Assembly: GCF_002081825.1 (NCBI RefSeq)
Contig: NZ_MUKU01000024.1
Coordinates: forward strand, 1 to 64,000
Direction: 5' to 3'
From: Chromobacterium haemolyticum
GTDB lineage: Bacteria; Pseudomonadota; Gammaproteobacteria; Burkholderiales; Chromobacteriaceae
Length of the DNA: 64,000 nt
Shown here: one piece after another, positions 17,431 through 26,160 of the stretch
How the letters are laid out: every line of letters starts with the position of its first letter
Position numbering within the stretch: position 1 is the stretch's first letter
The notes under the pieces: generated by a model
The model's database searches: none
The model's input: the letters and a program-made list of their open reading frames with translations, nothing else
What the model was told of the DNA's origin: nothing
Program-made: the position numbers and the translations under genes

Positions 17431-19023
17431 TCAGCCGCCGGCGGCCGGAACATCCGGCATCAGGATGGTCTCCTGCGCCTGCTCCAGCTTCTCCGGATAG
17501 TCGCGGCTGTAGTGCAGGCCGCGGCTCTCCTTGCGCAGCAGCGCCGACCGCACGATCAATTCCGAAGTCTGCACCAGATTGCGCAGCTCGATCAGATCGT
17601 TGCTGACGTGGAAATGGCGGTAATACTCGTTGATCTCCTCGGACAGCAGGCGGATGCGGTTCTGCGCCCGCATCAGCCGCTTATTGGTGCGCACAATGCC
17701 CACGTAGTCCCACATCGCCCGGCGCAGCTCGTCCCAGTTGTGGGAAATCACCACCTCCTCGTCCGGGTCCGTTACCTGGCTGTCGTCCCAGTCCGGAATC
17801 TTGGGCAGTTTGATCTCCGGCGCGGCCAGGATGTCCTCCGCCGCCGCCTTGCCTATCACCAGGCATTCCAGCAAGGAGTTGCTGGCCAGCCGGTTGGCCC
17901 CGTGCAGGCCGGTGCAGGCCACTTCGCCCACCGCGTACAGCGCGTCCACATCGGTGTGGCCGGTCAGGTCCGTAACCAGGCCGCCGCAGGTGAAATGCAC
18001 CGCCGGCACCACCGGGATGGGCTGCTGGGTGATGTCTATGCCCAGCTCCAGGCAGTGGGCGTAGATATTGGGGAAATGCTCGCGGATGAAATGGGCCGGC
18101 TTATAGGAAATGTCCAGGTAGACGCAGTCCAGGCCGTGCTTCTTCATTTCAAAGTCGATGGCGCGCGCCACCACGTCGCGCGGCGCCAGCTCCGCGCGCG
18201 GATCATGCTCCGGCATGAAACGGGTGCCGTCCGGCAGCTTCAGGATACCGCCCTCGCCGCGCACCGCCTCGGTGATCAGGAAAGACTTGCTGTGCGGGTG
18301 GTACAGGCAAGTGGGGTGGAACTGCATGAATTCCATATTTCCCACCCGGCAGCCGGCGCGCCAGCCCATGGCGATGCCGTCGCCGGTGGCGGTGTCCGGA
18401 TTGGTGGTGTACAGGTAAACCTTGCCGGCGCCGCCGGAGGCCAGAATGGTGTGCTTGGCGGCAATGGTCACCACCTGGTCCGCCTGCTTGTCCAGCGCGT
18501 ACACCCCGTAAGCGCGGTTGCCCGGCAGGCCCAGCTTGCGCGAGGTGATCAAGTCAATGGCGATATGCTCTTCCAGCTCGGTGATATTGGGGTGAGCCTT
18601 GATCTTCTGCCCCAGCGTGCTGGTTACCGCCGCGCCGGTGGCGTCCGCCGCGTGGATGATGCGGCGGTGGCTGTGGCCGCCCTCGCGGGTCAGGTGATAA
18701 CCGGTGCGGTGGGTTTCATCCTTGGTGAAGGGCACGCCCAGCGCAATCAGCCAATCAATGGCCTCCTTGGAGTGCTCGACAATGAAGCGCGCGGCCTCCT
18801 CATTGCACAGCCCTGCGCCGGCAATCAGCGTATCGCGAATGTGTTCCTCCACCGAATCCTCGGTGTCCAGCACCGCGGCGATGCCGCCCTGAGCGTAAGT
18901 GGAACTGCCTTCCAGCAAATCGCGCTTGGTAATCAGGCCCACCTTGCGGCTTTCCGCCAGGTGCAAGGCCAAGGTCATCCCGGCCAGACCGCTGCCGATG
19001 ATCAGAACATCAAACTTAAGCAT
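17431..19023 (-). CDS. nadB: L-aspartate oxidase
   Basis: 530 residues, the normal size for NadB, the FAD enzyme that oxidises L-aspartate to iminoaspartate in the first step of de novo NAD synthesis. The N-terminal FAD site is [16 protein letters not shown]. Further marks are [13 protein letters not shown], the [14 protein letters not shown] segment and the C-terminal [24 protein letters not shown], all typical of the succinate dehydrogenase/NadB flavoprotein family. I chose the start at 19021-19023, where the conserved sequence begins and AGGAT lies upstream; the frame stays open for 28 more codons. nadA and nadC are not adjacent in the window. Confidence 0.97.
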   Translation of the reverse strand: MLKFDVLIIGSGLAGMTLALHLAESRKVGLITKRDLLEGSSTYAQGGIAAVLDTEDSVEEHIRDTLIAGAGLCNEEAARFIVEHSKEAIDWLIALGVPFTKDETHRTGYHLTREGGHSHRRIIHAADATGAAVTSTLGQKIKAHPNITELEEHIAIDLITSRKLGLPGNRAYGVYALDKQADQVVTIAAKHTILASGGAGKVYLYTTNPDTATGDGIAMGWRAGCRVGNMEFMQFHPTCLYHPHSKSFLITEAVRGEGGILKLPDGTRFMPEHDPRAELAPRDVVARAIDFEMKKHGLDCVYLDISYKPAHFIREHFPNIYAHCLELGIDITQQPIPVVPAVHFTCGGLVTDLTGHTDVDALYAVGEVACTGLHGANRLASNSLLECLVIGKAAAEDILAAPEIKLPKIPDWDDSQVTDPDEEVVISHNWDELRRAMWDYVGIVRTNKRLMRAQNRIRLLSEEINEYYRHFHVSNDLIELRNLVQTSELIVRSALLRKESRGLHYSRDYPEKLEQAQETILMPDVPAAGG

Positions 19024-19107
19024 GATGAAATCCTGCAGGACGCAGAGTCGAAATGGATAGGCAGCGTAGCAGACTTCATGCTGGTGTGACAGATGGGGGA
19101 GGGGCAC

Positions 19108-19410
19108 TCATGACGACGGGGGCTGCGCTTGCTCATAGGCCTGCAGCAAGTCTTTAATCCTGTAATCCAGTGCGCTCATATTGTGCTCGTCGTAGACGAG
19201 TTGCGGTTCCACGATCTCCCTCAGTTCCGCAATCAGCGTGGGCAGGCGCTGCTGCAGATCCAATTGCTGAAACGTTTGGCAGGTGGCGGCCCAGGCCTCG
19301 GCCGGGCTCAAATCCTCACAGGCTATCCGCACGCCCAAGCGATGAAATACGGTGTCGATCAGGCTCAGGGTGCAGATTGCCTGTTGTAGGGCTGCTTGTG
19401 ACGGGGTCAT
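19108..19410 (-). CDS. Small hypothetical protein
   Basis: 100 residues, predicted all-helical, soluble, without signal peptide or recognisable motif. The sequence includes two cysteines and a Gln/Leu-rich middle. A GGAG is found upstream of the ATG. It lies between nadB and the three-gene group at 19602-21036 and is transcribed the same way. Codon use looks normal for this genome, which favours a real gene. I do not recognise it. Confidence 0.5.
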   Translation of the reverse strand: MTPSQAALQQAICTLSLIDTVFHRLGVRIACEDLSPAEAWAATCQTFQQLDLQQRLPTLIAELREIVEPQLVYDEHNMSALDYRIKDLLQAYEQAQPPSS

Positions 19411-19601
19411 GGTCTTGGCTCCGATATTGCGGCAGGCACACCGCGTGCGTTTGCAAAATGGTATCTATGTCGCGCCCCTGAGTGTGGTGGCGGCTGTTGC
19501 CAGGGGGAGGGGCTGGGCGTAAATGATGGGGCGGCAAGAGGCAGAGCCTTAATTCATGATGTTCTCTGCTGGAGGGGGGCCTTGGAAGCCGACATTATTT
19601 C

Positions 19602-20030
19602 CTACGGTATTTCTTCGGTGCCGGCGTGATAGAACAGATACAAGCCATCTTCGCGATCTTGCAAATCCAGCGTGGCCCCCTCTGTATCGAAAAACACTGT
19701 CAGGTCCTGAGTGCCGTTGGCGGACCAGACGCTTTTGACGAAGCTCTGGACATCGCTGATATCGGCTTGAATGCAGTAGGGCTGTTCAAAGGGGAGGGTG
19801 ACTGTTGAAGCATGGCGGGCAAAGATCGAGGTCAGCGCCTGAAGTGCTGCAGGCTCATCCGCCGCCAGCTTTTGTTGCGGCTCGGCATCGAGATGGCAGT
19901 GTTGCTTCAGGAATGCCCGGTTCTTGGCGTAGTCATCAGCCCGGATTGGCGTCACCGCGCCGCTGGACAGGCCGGATAGCCGCTTCAGCGCAAGCCTGGC
20001 GCGGTATTCGATTAATTTATTGTTCAGCAT
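19602..20030 (-). CDS. Hypothetical protein, third gene of an unknown three-gene group
   Basis: About 142 residues from the start at 20028-20030, which overlaps the stop of the preceding gene by 14 bases; upstream ATGs at 20045 and 20042 are also possible. The N-terminal half is helical and basic. The C-terminal half looks like alternating strands with several acidic residues (DLTVFFDTEGATLDLQDREDG). No family is recognised, and there is no signal peptide or membrane segment. The base composition (about half GC) is lower than that of the housekeeping genes around it, which hints at horizontal acquisition. Confidence 0.55.
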   Translation of the reverse strand: MLNNKLIEYRARLALKRLSGLSSGAVTPIRADDYAKNRAFLKQHCHLDAEPQQKLAADEPAALQALTSIFARHASTVTLPFEQPYCIQADISDVQSFVKSVWSANGTQDLTVFFDTEGATLDLQDREDGLYLFYHAGTEEIP

Positions 20031-20478
20031 GCTTGGGGACATCATGAGGGCTGCGACCGAAGTCCATGAGTCCTTCGCTACTGAGGCAAATGCACCAGTT
20101 TGCCTGCTCATCGAAAAAATAGTGATGCTGAGGGATATTGGCGAATAGCGTTTTACTATGTGCCAATAGCACGCTTTTTTCCCATCGGCTGGTAAATTCC
20201 AAAGCGTTATCGTTGACGTAGAAAATCGCTGTCGATGGGTTGCAACCGGCTAAGCATTGATTCAGGAAGTGGGATTGTTCCATGTTGGCATTGCTGTCGG
20301 CGGAAGAGGTGGTTGCGGTTAAATGATCCAGAGTTCGGCTCCAATCTATCTTGCTGCCCAGGAAGGGAAAGCGAAGCGGGAGACGATTCATGGGTTCCGG
20401 CGAGTCGATGATGGCGATTTGACCGGTATGAATTTCGTGTTGAAACAAGGTGTGGAAACAGTCTGCAAAATAAGTCAT
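20017..20478 (-). CDS. Hypothetical protein, second gene of an unknown three-gene group
   Basis: 153 residues, soluble, rich in aromatic residues and histidines, for example ANIPQHHYFFDEQANWCICL. This style is seen in small immunity or adaptor proteins, but I cannot place it in a family. It begins 12 bases after the stop of the upstream gene and its end overlaps the start of the downstream gene, so all three are probably co-translated. The moderate base composition matches its two partners. Confidence 0.6.
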   Translation of the reverse strand: MTYFADCFHTLFQHEIHTGQIAIIDSPEPMNRLPLRFPFLGSKIDWSRTLDHLTATTSSADSNANMEQSHFLNQCLAGCNPSTAIFYVNDNALEFTSRWEKSVLLAHSKTLFANIPQHHYFFDEQANWCICLSSEGLMDFGRSPHDVPKHAEQ

Positions 20479-20490
20479 GGCTGGAGTGCG

Positions 20491-21036
20491 TTATCGTGTT
20501 TTCAAAACGGGAGCTAAGTCCTGGCCCCAGTGCGACAACTCATATTCCGCGCCGTCGAACATGCCGTTCTCCGGCTGCGGCAGCGCGGCATGAGAGCTCA
20601 GCACCACACCGGCCTGGCTATTGGGCAGGGAACAGGCGAGAAAGGACAGCGACTGACACGGCAGCGAGCTCAAAATGAGCAAGGCTTGCTCATGGCTGGT
20701 TTCGATGATGGGCAGTTCTGGAATGAGGTAATACGTCTGGTCCGTATAGCCGCTACCTTGGTAGTCGGCGATGCACAGATGGATGGGGAATGGGCAAGGG
20801 GCGAAGTGGCGCAAGCGCTCAAGCAGCAGCGCAAACGCCTGCTCCGGCTGTGTGCTGGTGTAGCACACATGATGCAGCGCCTGGCCCATGGTGGCCTTGA
20901 GCCAGACCGAGGCCTGTTCCACGCTTAACTGCCTGCTGTTGGCGAACATTGTTCTGATGGGCGAAAGGCAGTCATAGCGCTGCTCAAGATTCCTTCTCCA
21001 TCCCTGCTGTATTTTCAGTTCGTCGGCCCTTCTCAT
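20491..21036 (-). CDS. Hypothetical protein, first gene of an unknown three-gene group
   Basis: 181 residues, no signal peptide, no membrane segment. The middle part looks alpha/beta (PFPIHLCIADYQGSGYTD, then LLILSSLPCQSLSFLAC, then AGVVLSSHAALPQPENGMFDGAEYE). No known family is recognised. It heads a tight group of three genes (21036 to 19602). The region upstream (21037-21598) has no gene and probably holds the promoter. It could be an immunity or adaptor operon related to the nearby toxin loci, but that is only position-based inference. Confidence 0.6.
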   Translation of the reverse strand: MRRADELKIQQGWRRNLEQRYDCLSPIRTMFANSRQLSVEQASVWLKATMGQALHHVCYTSTQPEQAFALLLERLRHFAPCPFPIHLCIADYQGSGYTDQTYYLIPELPIIETSHEQALLILSSLPCQSLSFLACSLPNSQAGVVLSSHAALPQPENGMFDGAEYELSHWGQDLAPVLKTR

Positions 21037-21598
21037 GCTTGATCCTTATGCAATGTCTTGCCGAGATTGGCTCTGCGCTCCCCGCTTGGTGGCTTTAAGC
21101 AGAGCTATCTTGCCGCAACGTTCAGGCTGCTCTTGCCATTCTGCAATTGGGATCAGGAGGCTGTGCCCAAGTGATTGGAGTGGTAGCAGTCGTACAGCGT
21201 TGTCGGCTTACTCGGTTCCGGTGCTGGTTTGTGTAACGAACCCAGGCGGAGTTGTCAGATCGGTATTGGTGCCAGCACGGGATTTTGATACTGCATATAG
21301 TGTCAGTGGGGACCTGGCGGACGCAAGCGCCTTGCCTCCCAGCGCCAAGCACGTGATAATCCGGCCGTGCTGTGCATCAGCACCGGAATTAGCGTTCCGA
21401 ATCAGTAAGGCGGACAGCCGCCACATGCGGCATTTTTACGTCCGTAACACCATTGGTACATCCCTTTTACTGGCTGGCCATGGTGGGAGCGTGCTTGCAC
21501 GCGCCGGGTCCTTACTGCCGGTAACGCTAATCCTGCCATGTGCCTGCCGCCCCCGATTAGCGTCGGAAGGTGGGCTTAATGCTCAGTAAGGAGTCGCC
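21037..21598. other. Gene-free intergenic region with inverted repeats
   Basis: About 560 bases without a convincing gene on either strand. It contains an inverted repeat CGCTAATC...GATTAGCG (about 21526-21561). A word (ATTAGCG, nearby CGGAA, then CAGTAAGG) occurs once near 21389-21414 and again near 21555-21594. It may be the worn remains of an element or a regulatory region. Confidence 0.4.
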
Positions 21599-21928
21599 AT
21601 GACTAGCGCCATCCCTTTCCCGTCCCCCTACGTCCCATCGCTACCCACCTTGCTGTTCCAGCTGAAAAGCTTGCGTCAGCAAAACCCCTCACTACAGCCG
21701 ATTGACCCGCTGTTGCAACAGCTCGACGAATACGACGAGCACTTCCATCACTGCGCCCATCTGATCTGCCTGGAACTCGGCCAGGTCAGCAGCGCTTTGA
21801 GCGCGTTGGCGGCCATGCTGGACCAATCCAACCTGGACACGCTGGAGTGCGAGCAGATGTATTGCCTGCTGGAACCCTTCGCCCGCCGCTTGCAGCAGAC
21901 CACGGTGCAAATACAGGAACTGGCTTAA
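21599..21928 (+). CDS. Small hypothetical protein, DUF1484-like
   Basis: 109 residues, helical, without signal peptide. The C-terminal half, LGQVSSALSALAAMLDQ...LECEQMYCLLEPFARRLQQT, resembles the DUF1484 family of small betaproteobacterial proteins of unknown function; the match is from memory of the pattern and is weak. A good ribosome-binding site (AAGGAG) precedes the start, and a strong bidirectional terminator follows. It is the last GC-rich gene before the AT-rich Rhs immunity region. Confidence 0.6.
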   Translation: MTSAIPFPSPYVPSLPTLLFQLKSLRQQNPSLQPIDPLLQQLDEYDEHFHHCAHLICLELGQVSSALSALAAMLDQSNLDTLECEQMYCLLEPFARRLQQTTVQIQELA

Positions 21929-21935
21929 TCCTTCC

Positions 21936-21971
21936 AAAAGCCCAAAGCCCCGGATGGGGCTTTGGGCTTTT
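21936..21971. terminator. Strong bidirectional rho-independent terminator
   Basis: A perfect 16-bp inverted repeat with a GGAT loop (21936-21951 with 21956-21971) ends in Ts on both strands. It serves the small plus-strand gene at 21599 and the end of the Rhs immunity array coming from the other side. Confidence 0.9.
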
Positions 21972-22011
21972 ATTCTGTGTTTTGCAAATAGGGTAATGAT
22001 TGCGTGTCTTA

Positions 22012-22590
22012 CTATTTAAAACTACTTTCCATTTTTTCTATATCATAATTAATGAGCAGGTGATGTAATTTATTGAAAGCAGTCTTGAGTTTGCTTTTTT
22101 CCCCAATGACATCAATTCCGCGCTCATCGTAAGGGTGTGCTAATACTTTGTTTTCAATGCTGAAGATATGTAAATCAAGCCAGGTGGATGGGCTTATGCC
22201 AAGCTCGTGTGCGATTTTCATCCAAAGTAATTTGGTGCATTCTTCTTTGCTTGTTTGGAAAATTATTCTTGCAATTTTTTCGTCTCCATCAATGTCGTAA
22301 TCGATAAGTCTTTGGCTTGGAATCGTGAACCCACCATGTTGTAGCTCTTTGATTTGAGATCGGGCAGGTAATAAACTATCACCGGATAAACTAAGTGAGC
22401 AGTATACCTCAGTATCCTTTTCGAAAATGAAGTGCAATATGGTTTTGGTATTTTCGTATGCAGTTGCAAACGGATTAATTCTGCTGTCTCTTTGACTTAT
22501 TTCGAAACGTAAGCTGTCTTTGTATTTGTAGAAAACTGCGCTCGAAAAACAGTTGTCCCCAAAAATTTCTTTTATTATAGCTGTCTTCAT
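22012..22590 (-). CDS. DUF3885-like immunity protein
   Basis: 192 residues, AT-rich, soluble. The C-terminal part (VLAHPYDERGIDVIG ... LLINYDIEKM) matches the pattern I know from DUF3885 proteins, which often lie downstream of polymorphic toxins. The start codon follows directly after the TAA of a degenerate toxin-tip frame (22591-22884), the same toxin-to-immunity spacing seen for the other cassettes in this locus. It probably neutralises a toxin now lost or worn. It is the last cassette of the array, followed by the bidirectional terminator at 21936. Confidence 0.65.
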   Translation of the reverse strand: MKTAIIKEIFGDNCFSSAVFYKYKDSLRFEISQRDSRINPFATAYENTKTILHFIFEKDTEVYCSLSLSGDSLLPARSQIKELQHGGFTIPSQRLIDYDIDGDEKIARIIFQTSKEECTKLLWMKIAHELGISPSTWLDLHIFSIENKVLAHPYDERGIDVIGEKSKLKTAFNKLHHLLINYDIEKMESSFK

Positions 22591-22884
22591 TTAAGCGTCC
22601 TTACACTTCATGTTCTTCATATCCATGACTTTCCCTGTGTCGTCTTTATGCTTGTCAGTCATGTGGTCGTCGAAAAACATCAGCATTATTGGTGCTTGAA
22701 TTGTTGCCCTGTACGTGCTGAGTTTCTTAGTACAGTTTGTGTGCGACAGGTAAACAATGTTGAAGTGGCCGAACCTCTGGCTTGCAACACGGGAAGACGG
22801 CTCATATGTGCTGTCATGAGCAAAAATTTTGACCCGTACTTTTTTGGGGGGGCATATTTTTACAAATTTATTTTCTCTTTGCAT
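22591..22884 (-). pseudogene. Remnant of an Rhs toxin tip
   Basis: The last 24 or so codons of this frame (DDHMTDKHKDDTGK ... MKNMKCKDA) resemble the end of the third orphan Rhs toxin (GDYMNKHKSEVGK ... FNSLKCKDS). This frame has no rhs core in front of it; upstream lies only the HEAT-like immunity gene. A homopolymer stretch (seven Cs then six As on the minus strand, about 22844-22856) is a likely frameshift site. I read it as the leftover 3' end of a displaced toxin. A short real gene is not excluded. Confidence 0.5.
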
Positions 22885-22888
22885 GAAG

Positions 22889-23284
22889 TTATCTGTTTTG
22901 GATATTGTATTTTGCGACACTTGCTACATCTTCATCATCGTCATTTATTAAAAAATTTAATATATCGATTGGTGCTTTTTTGTTTGCTGCAATTGCTTGA
23001 CGTACTGTTGATTCAGCGTCATTTGCAAGCAAATAAAATAACTCTTTAGATAGCTTTCTTTTTGTGGCAACAAACTGTCTTGTTTCTGGCCCGTGTTTGC
23101 ATAACTCTTCTAGTATTTCAAGAGGTACTGTTTTGTTGTGTGCGACCCATTTTTGATACTCAGGAAAACGGTTAATAATATCTATCCATACATGGTTTGG
23201 GGCTTCTTCTTGTGCGGACCTGTCATATTCTTCTTTTTTTTCACTGTCTCGTAAAGCAATAAATTCTTCGGCCGAGTTGATCAT
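22889..23284 (-). CDS. HEAT-repeat-like immunity protein
   Basis: 131 residues, acidic, AT-rich. Two or three short helical repeats are visible (VWIDIINRFPEYQKWVAHN; EILEELCKHGPETRQFVAT; LFYLLANDAESTVRQAIAAN; DILNFLINDDDEDVASVAKYN), each like the leucine-rich-repeat-variant/HEAT type seen in some immunity proteins. The start at 23282-23284 forms an ATGA overlap with the stop of the third orphan rhs tip, which argues for translational coupling to that toxin. An ATG at 23299 inside the toxin frame is less likely. It probably protects against that tip. Confidence 0.7.
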   Translation of the reverse strand: MINSAEEFIALRDSEKKEEYDRSAQEEAPNHVWIDIINRFPEYQKWVAHNKTVPLEILEELCKHGPETRQFVATKRKLSKELFYLLANDAESTVRQAIAANKKAPIDILNFLINDDDEDVASVAKYNIQNR

Positions 23285-24652
23285 TTTGAATCCTTGCATT
23301 TTAAGGAGTTGAAGTTGATATTTTTTCCAACTTCGCTCTTGTGCTTATTCATATAGTCACCGTAAACGTCAGCATCTGCAACCCAGGTGCCATTTTTATC
23401 AAACACCTTCCACGCACTATTCCCATGGCCAGTTTGATCCTCAGACCACCACATACCGGTTGATGGGTCTCTGAGGTATTTAGCATGGCAAACTCCTGGG
23501 ACATTGCCTGCACATACACGGTCGAATCTATTTACTTCCCATTTTTTTCGACAAGGACATTTAGCATTCTGGTTGGGCTTGTCAGATGCTTGTTTTCTTC
23601 CTGCCGAAGAGGAAGCTTTGGATAGGCCAAATGGGTCCACCCACTCAACTGGGTTCGGCGCATAACTGTGGATATTAATCCCACCCATCAACCCAATCGG
23701 ATCCCTTGAAATAAACCGCCCGATTTCCGGATCATAGTAGCGGTGGCGGTTGTAGTGTAGCCCGGACTCTTGGTCTTGGTACTGCCCCTGGAAGCGGAAG
23801 GGGTTGCGGATGCCGGCCTTGTTGGCGGCGTCGGTGATGATTTCGCGCGCTTGCCCCCAGGCCTGGTAGTCCATTTCCAGCGCCAGCGCGCCTTGTTCGT
23901 CGGTCAGCGCCTGCGGTGTGCCCAGGTGGTCGGTGTGATAGTAGTACACCGCCGTCGGTTCGCTGGGTTCCGGCGCCGGTTTGCGCAGCGGGTCCAGGTC
24001 CGAGTCATAGGGGCGGTGCTGGCTCCAGCGCGGCACTTTGACGCCGCGCACGGCTTCGGTGTGGACTTGGGCCAGCGGCGCGAAGCTGTCCGGTTCAAAC
24101 AGATAATGCACCGCTTGTTCGTCGCGGGTTTCGAAGGCCAGCACGTCGCCGTCCCAGCCGTAAAGCGTGGTCTGGCCGGCCTGGGTTTTGGCGATGCGGC
24201 GGCCCAGCGGGTCGTAGTGGTAGTCGGTGTTCTGGCCGTTAGGCGTGGTCAGGCGGGACAGGCGGTTGTGGCTGTCCCACTCCAGCTTGGTGAGCGCGCC
24301 GTTGACGCGTTTTCCACCAGATTGCCGCGGCTGTCGTAGCGGTAGTGGCGGCCAGCGTACTGGCTGAGCAGGTTGCCCAGTAGGCTGTTGTCCTGGTGGC
24401 CGTCGGCGGCCGGGGTGTTGTCCAGCAGGTTGCCGGCCGGGTCGAAACGGAAGCTTTCCACGCCCTTGGGAGTAGCGGCTTCCAGTAGGCGGCCCACCGG
24501 GTCGTAGCGGTAGTTGAGCTGGCCGGCGCGGCTGTCGGCAATGCCGGTGAGCTGGCCGGCGACGTCGTACTGGTATTGGCGGTTCCACTGGGTGCTGCCC
24601 ATCAGCCGCTGGCTGGACAGGCGGCCGGCCTTGTCGTATGCCAGGGTCTGCT
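23281..24652 (-). pseudogene. Orphan Rhs cassette 3: end of core plus toxin tip, frameshifted
   Basis: This copies the last part of the full-length rhs core (from about the YDKAGRL repeat to the cleavage site) and then diverges into a different tip. There is one base fewer in a T run at about 24308-24311 (GCGTTTTCC against GCGTTTTTCC in the intact gene at 29178), which breaks the core frame. The tip begins after DPIG, 18 residues, then DPFG, the autoproteolysis motif. It has about 115 residues with five cysteines, and motifs CHAKYLRDP, MWWSEDQTGHG and AWKVFD that look like a metal- or nuclease-type toxin, though I cannot name the family. It has no start codon or signal of its own and is probably silent until recombined. 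Confidence 0.75.
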
Positions 24653-24744
24653 TGGTCTGTCAGGTCAGCTTGAACCTGCGGTTGGAGATAGTGTGCGGCC
24701 ACGGCAGCCTGGCGGTAAAATTAAACTCCGTCTCAGACCAAATA
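24653..24744 (-). other. Junction sequence upstream of orphan Rhs cassette 3
   Basis: Similarity to the rhs core stops abruptly near 24652. The next 90 bases do not match the core or any family I recognise, and they end at the terminator of the preceding cassette. This is a recombination junction between cassettes. Confidence 0.5.
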
Positions 24745-24779
24745 AAAGCCTACCAATCCATACTGACTTGGTAGGCTTT
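24745..24779 (-). terminator. Rho-independent terminator after the immunity gene of orphan cassette 2
   Basis: A 12-bp inverted repeat (24745-24756 with 24768-24779) with an 11-base loop is followed by a T-rich stretch on the minus strand. It ends the transcript of the small acidic immunity gene at 24805. Confidence 0.8.
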
Positions 24780-24804
24780 ACATGTTGATCAAAAATAATA
24801 CTAG

Positions 24805-25119
24805 CTAAGCCCATCTAGATAATGGCGAGCCTATAACCAAGTCATTCAGTTCAGGGTCCGACAAAATCCCAGCAGATTGAAGAGGAGAAACTATTTCTTC
24901 AAGAATTTCAAAATCCTCTTGGCATCCTGTGTTTTCAATCAAAACATCAATACTTTCCTTCACAAGCTGATAATCCCTATTTTTATGTGCATGAATTATC
25001 AGGTCCACTATCTCTTCTTTGATACTTTTATTTTCAGCTCTCTCTACATCATCCGAATCAAAAGATTTATCATAAAAATCATCTAAATTCTTTTTTATCG
25101 CCTCAAGCCGTTCACTCAT
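24805..25119 (-). CDS. Small acidic protein, probable immunity protein of orphan Rhs cassette 2
   Basis: 104 residues, strongly acidic, all-helical, AT-rich. No family is recognised. It starts 11 bases after the stop of the ADP-ribosyltransferase-like tip and has a good ribosome-binding site (AGGAG) that overlaps the toxin's last bases. Position and charge make it the likely partner inhibitor of that toxin. It has its own terminator. Confidence 0.65.
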   Translation of the reverse strand: MSERLEAIKKNLDDFYDKSFDSDDVERAENKSIKEEIVDLIIHAHKNRDYQLVKESIDVLIENTGCQEDFEILEEIVSPLQSAGILSDPELNDLVIGSPLSRWA

Positions 25120-25130
25120 AAAAATACTCC

Positions 25131-26090
25131 TTACTCTATAACCTCGTACGAACCCTTAGGAATGCCATTTCTTATTAATACTTCTTGGTCTTTAGTTGCA
25201 AACCGCTTAGCTTTTCCTGTCAATCCTTGGCCCTTGCTAACATCAATGATGTCGCAATCAGGTATCTTTGACAGATCTACTTTTATTTTGCAATTGCATT
25301 TATTATAAAAGTCGCTTGTTTTTTCACTTTTAGTTGTTGAAATGAACTGTGTTTGCAGTTTTCCATTTTCCACATGTTCCTGAGGGCTATAACTAGCGCT
25401 AGGGTCCTTTGGGGATATATCTTGATTTTTTAATGCACATTGCTTTTGCTTCGGTGTAAGTGCCCGGTAAACCGTCCCTGTAAACTGTTTCCCCGTCAAA
25501 CCTAACGGGTCCATCCAGACTATGGGATTTAGTGCATAACCATAGATATTGATTCCGCCTTTTAGCCCAATCGGATCCCGCGAAATAAACCGCCCGATCT
25601 CCGGATCATAGTAGCGATGGCGGTTGTAGTGCAGTCCAGACTCTTGGTCCTGGTACTGGCCCTGGAAGCGGAAGGGGTTGCGGATGCCGGCCTTGTTGGC
25701 GGCGTCGGCGATGATTTCGCGCGCTTGCCCCCAGGCCTGGTAGTCCATTTCCAGCGCCAGCGCGCCTTGCTCGTCGGTCAGCGCTTGCGGGGTGCCCAGG
25801 TGGTCAGTGTGGTAGTAGTACACCGCCGTCGGTTCGCTGGGTTCCGGCGCCGGCTTGCGTAGCGGGTCCAGGTCTGAGTCATAGGGGCGGTACTGGCTCC
25901 AGCGCGGAACTTTGACGCCGCGCACCGCTTCGGTGTGGACTTGGGCCAGCGGCACGAAGCTGTCCGGTTCAAACAGATAGTGCACCGCTTGTTCGTCGCG
26001 GGTTTCAAAGGCCAGCACGTCGCCGTCCCAGCCGCAAAGCGTGGTCTGACCTGCTTGGGTTTTGGCGATGTGAGGGCCTAGAGAATCGTG
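25131..26090 (-). pseudogene. Orphan Rhs cassette 2: end of core plus ADP-ribosyltransferase-like tip
   Basis: The part from about 26090 to 25500 copies the last 190 or so codons of the rhs core, including the DPIG-18 residues-DPLG cleavage motif. The tip of about 125 residues then reads [19 protein letters not shown] and TKDQEVLI. An arginine, an STT and a Q-x-E/E-type motif in this order is the classic layout of R-S-E ADP-ribosyltransferase toxins, so this is my best guess for the fold. Upstream of 26090 the core similarity decays and there is no start signal. It is therefore a silent cassette. A cysteine cluster (NKCNCKIKV) is unusual. Confidence 0.65.
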
Positions 26091-26160
26091 GGTTAGTACG
26101 AATTCCTATTCAGAGTTACTGGCTTGGCTATATGTCTTTAGGTGCCAATTCTCAATGAGG
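26091..26160 (-). other. Spacer between cassettes with no gene
   Basis: About 70 bases in which similarity to the rhs core is lost. I see no gene or clear terminator here. Confidence 0.35.

Noticed and set aside
23281-24702. A single 473-codon gene for orphan cassette 3
   Set aside because: The first 130 codons are an off-frame reading of the rhs core (Pro/Arg-rich). Comparison with the intact gene shows a one-base loss in a T run, so this is a frameshifted copy and not a fused gene.
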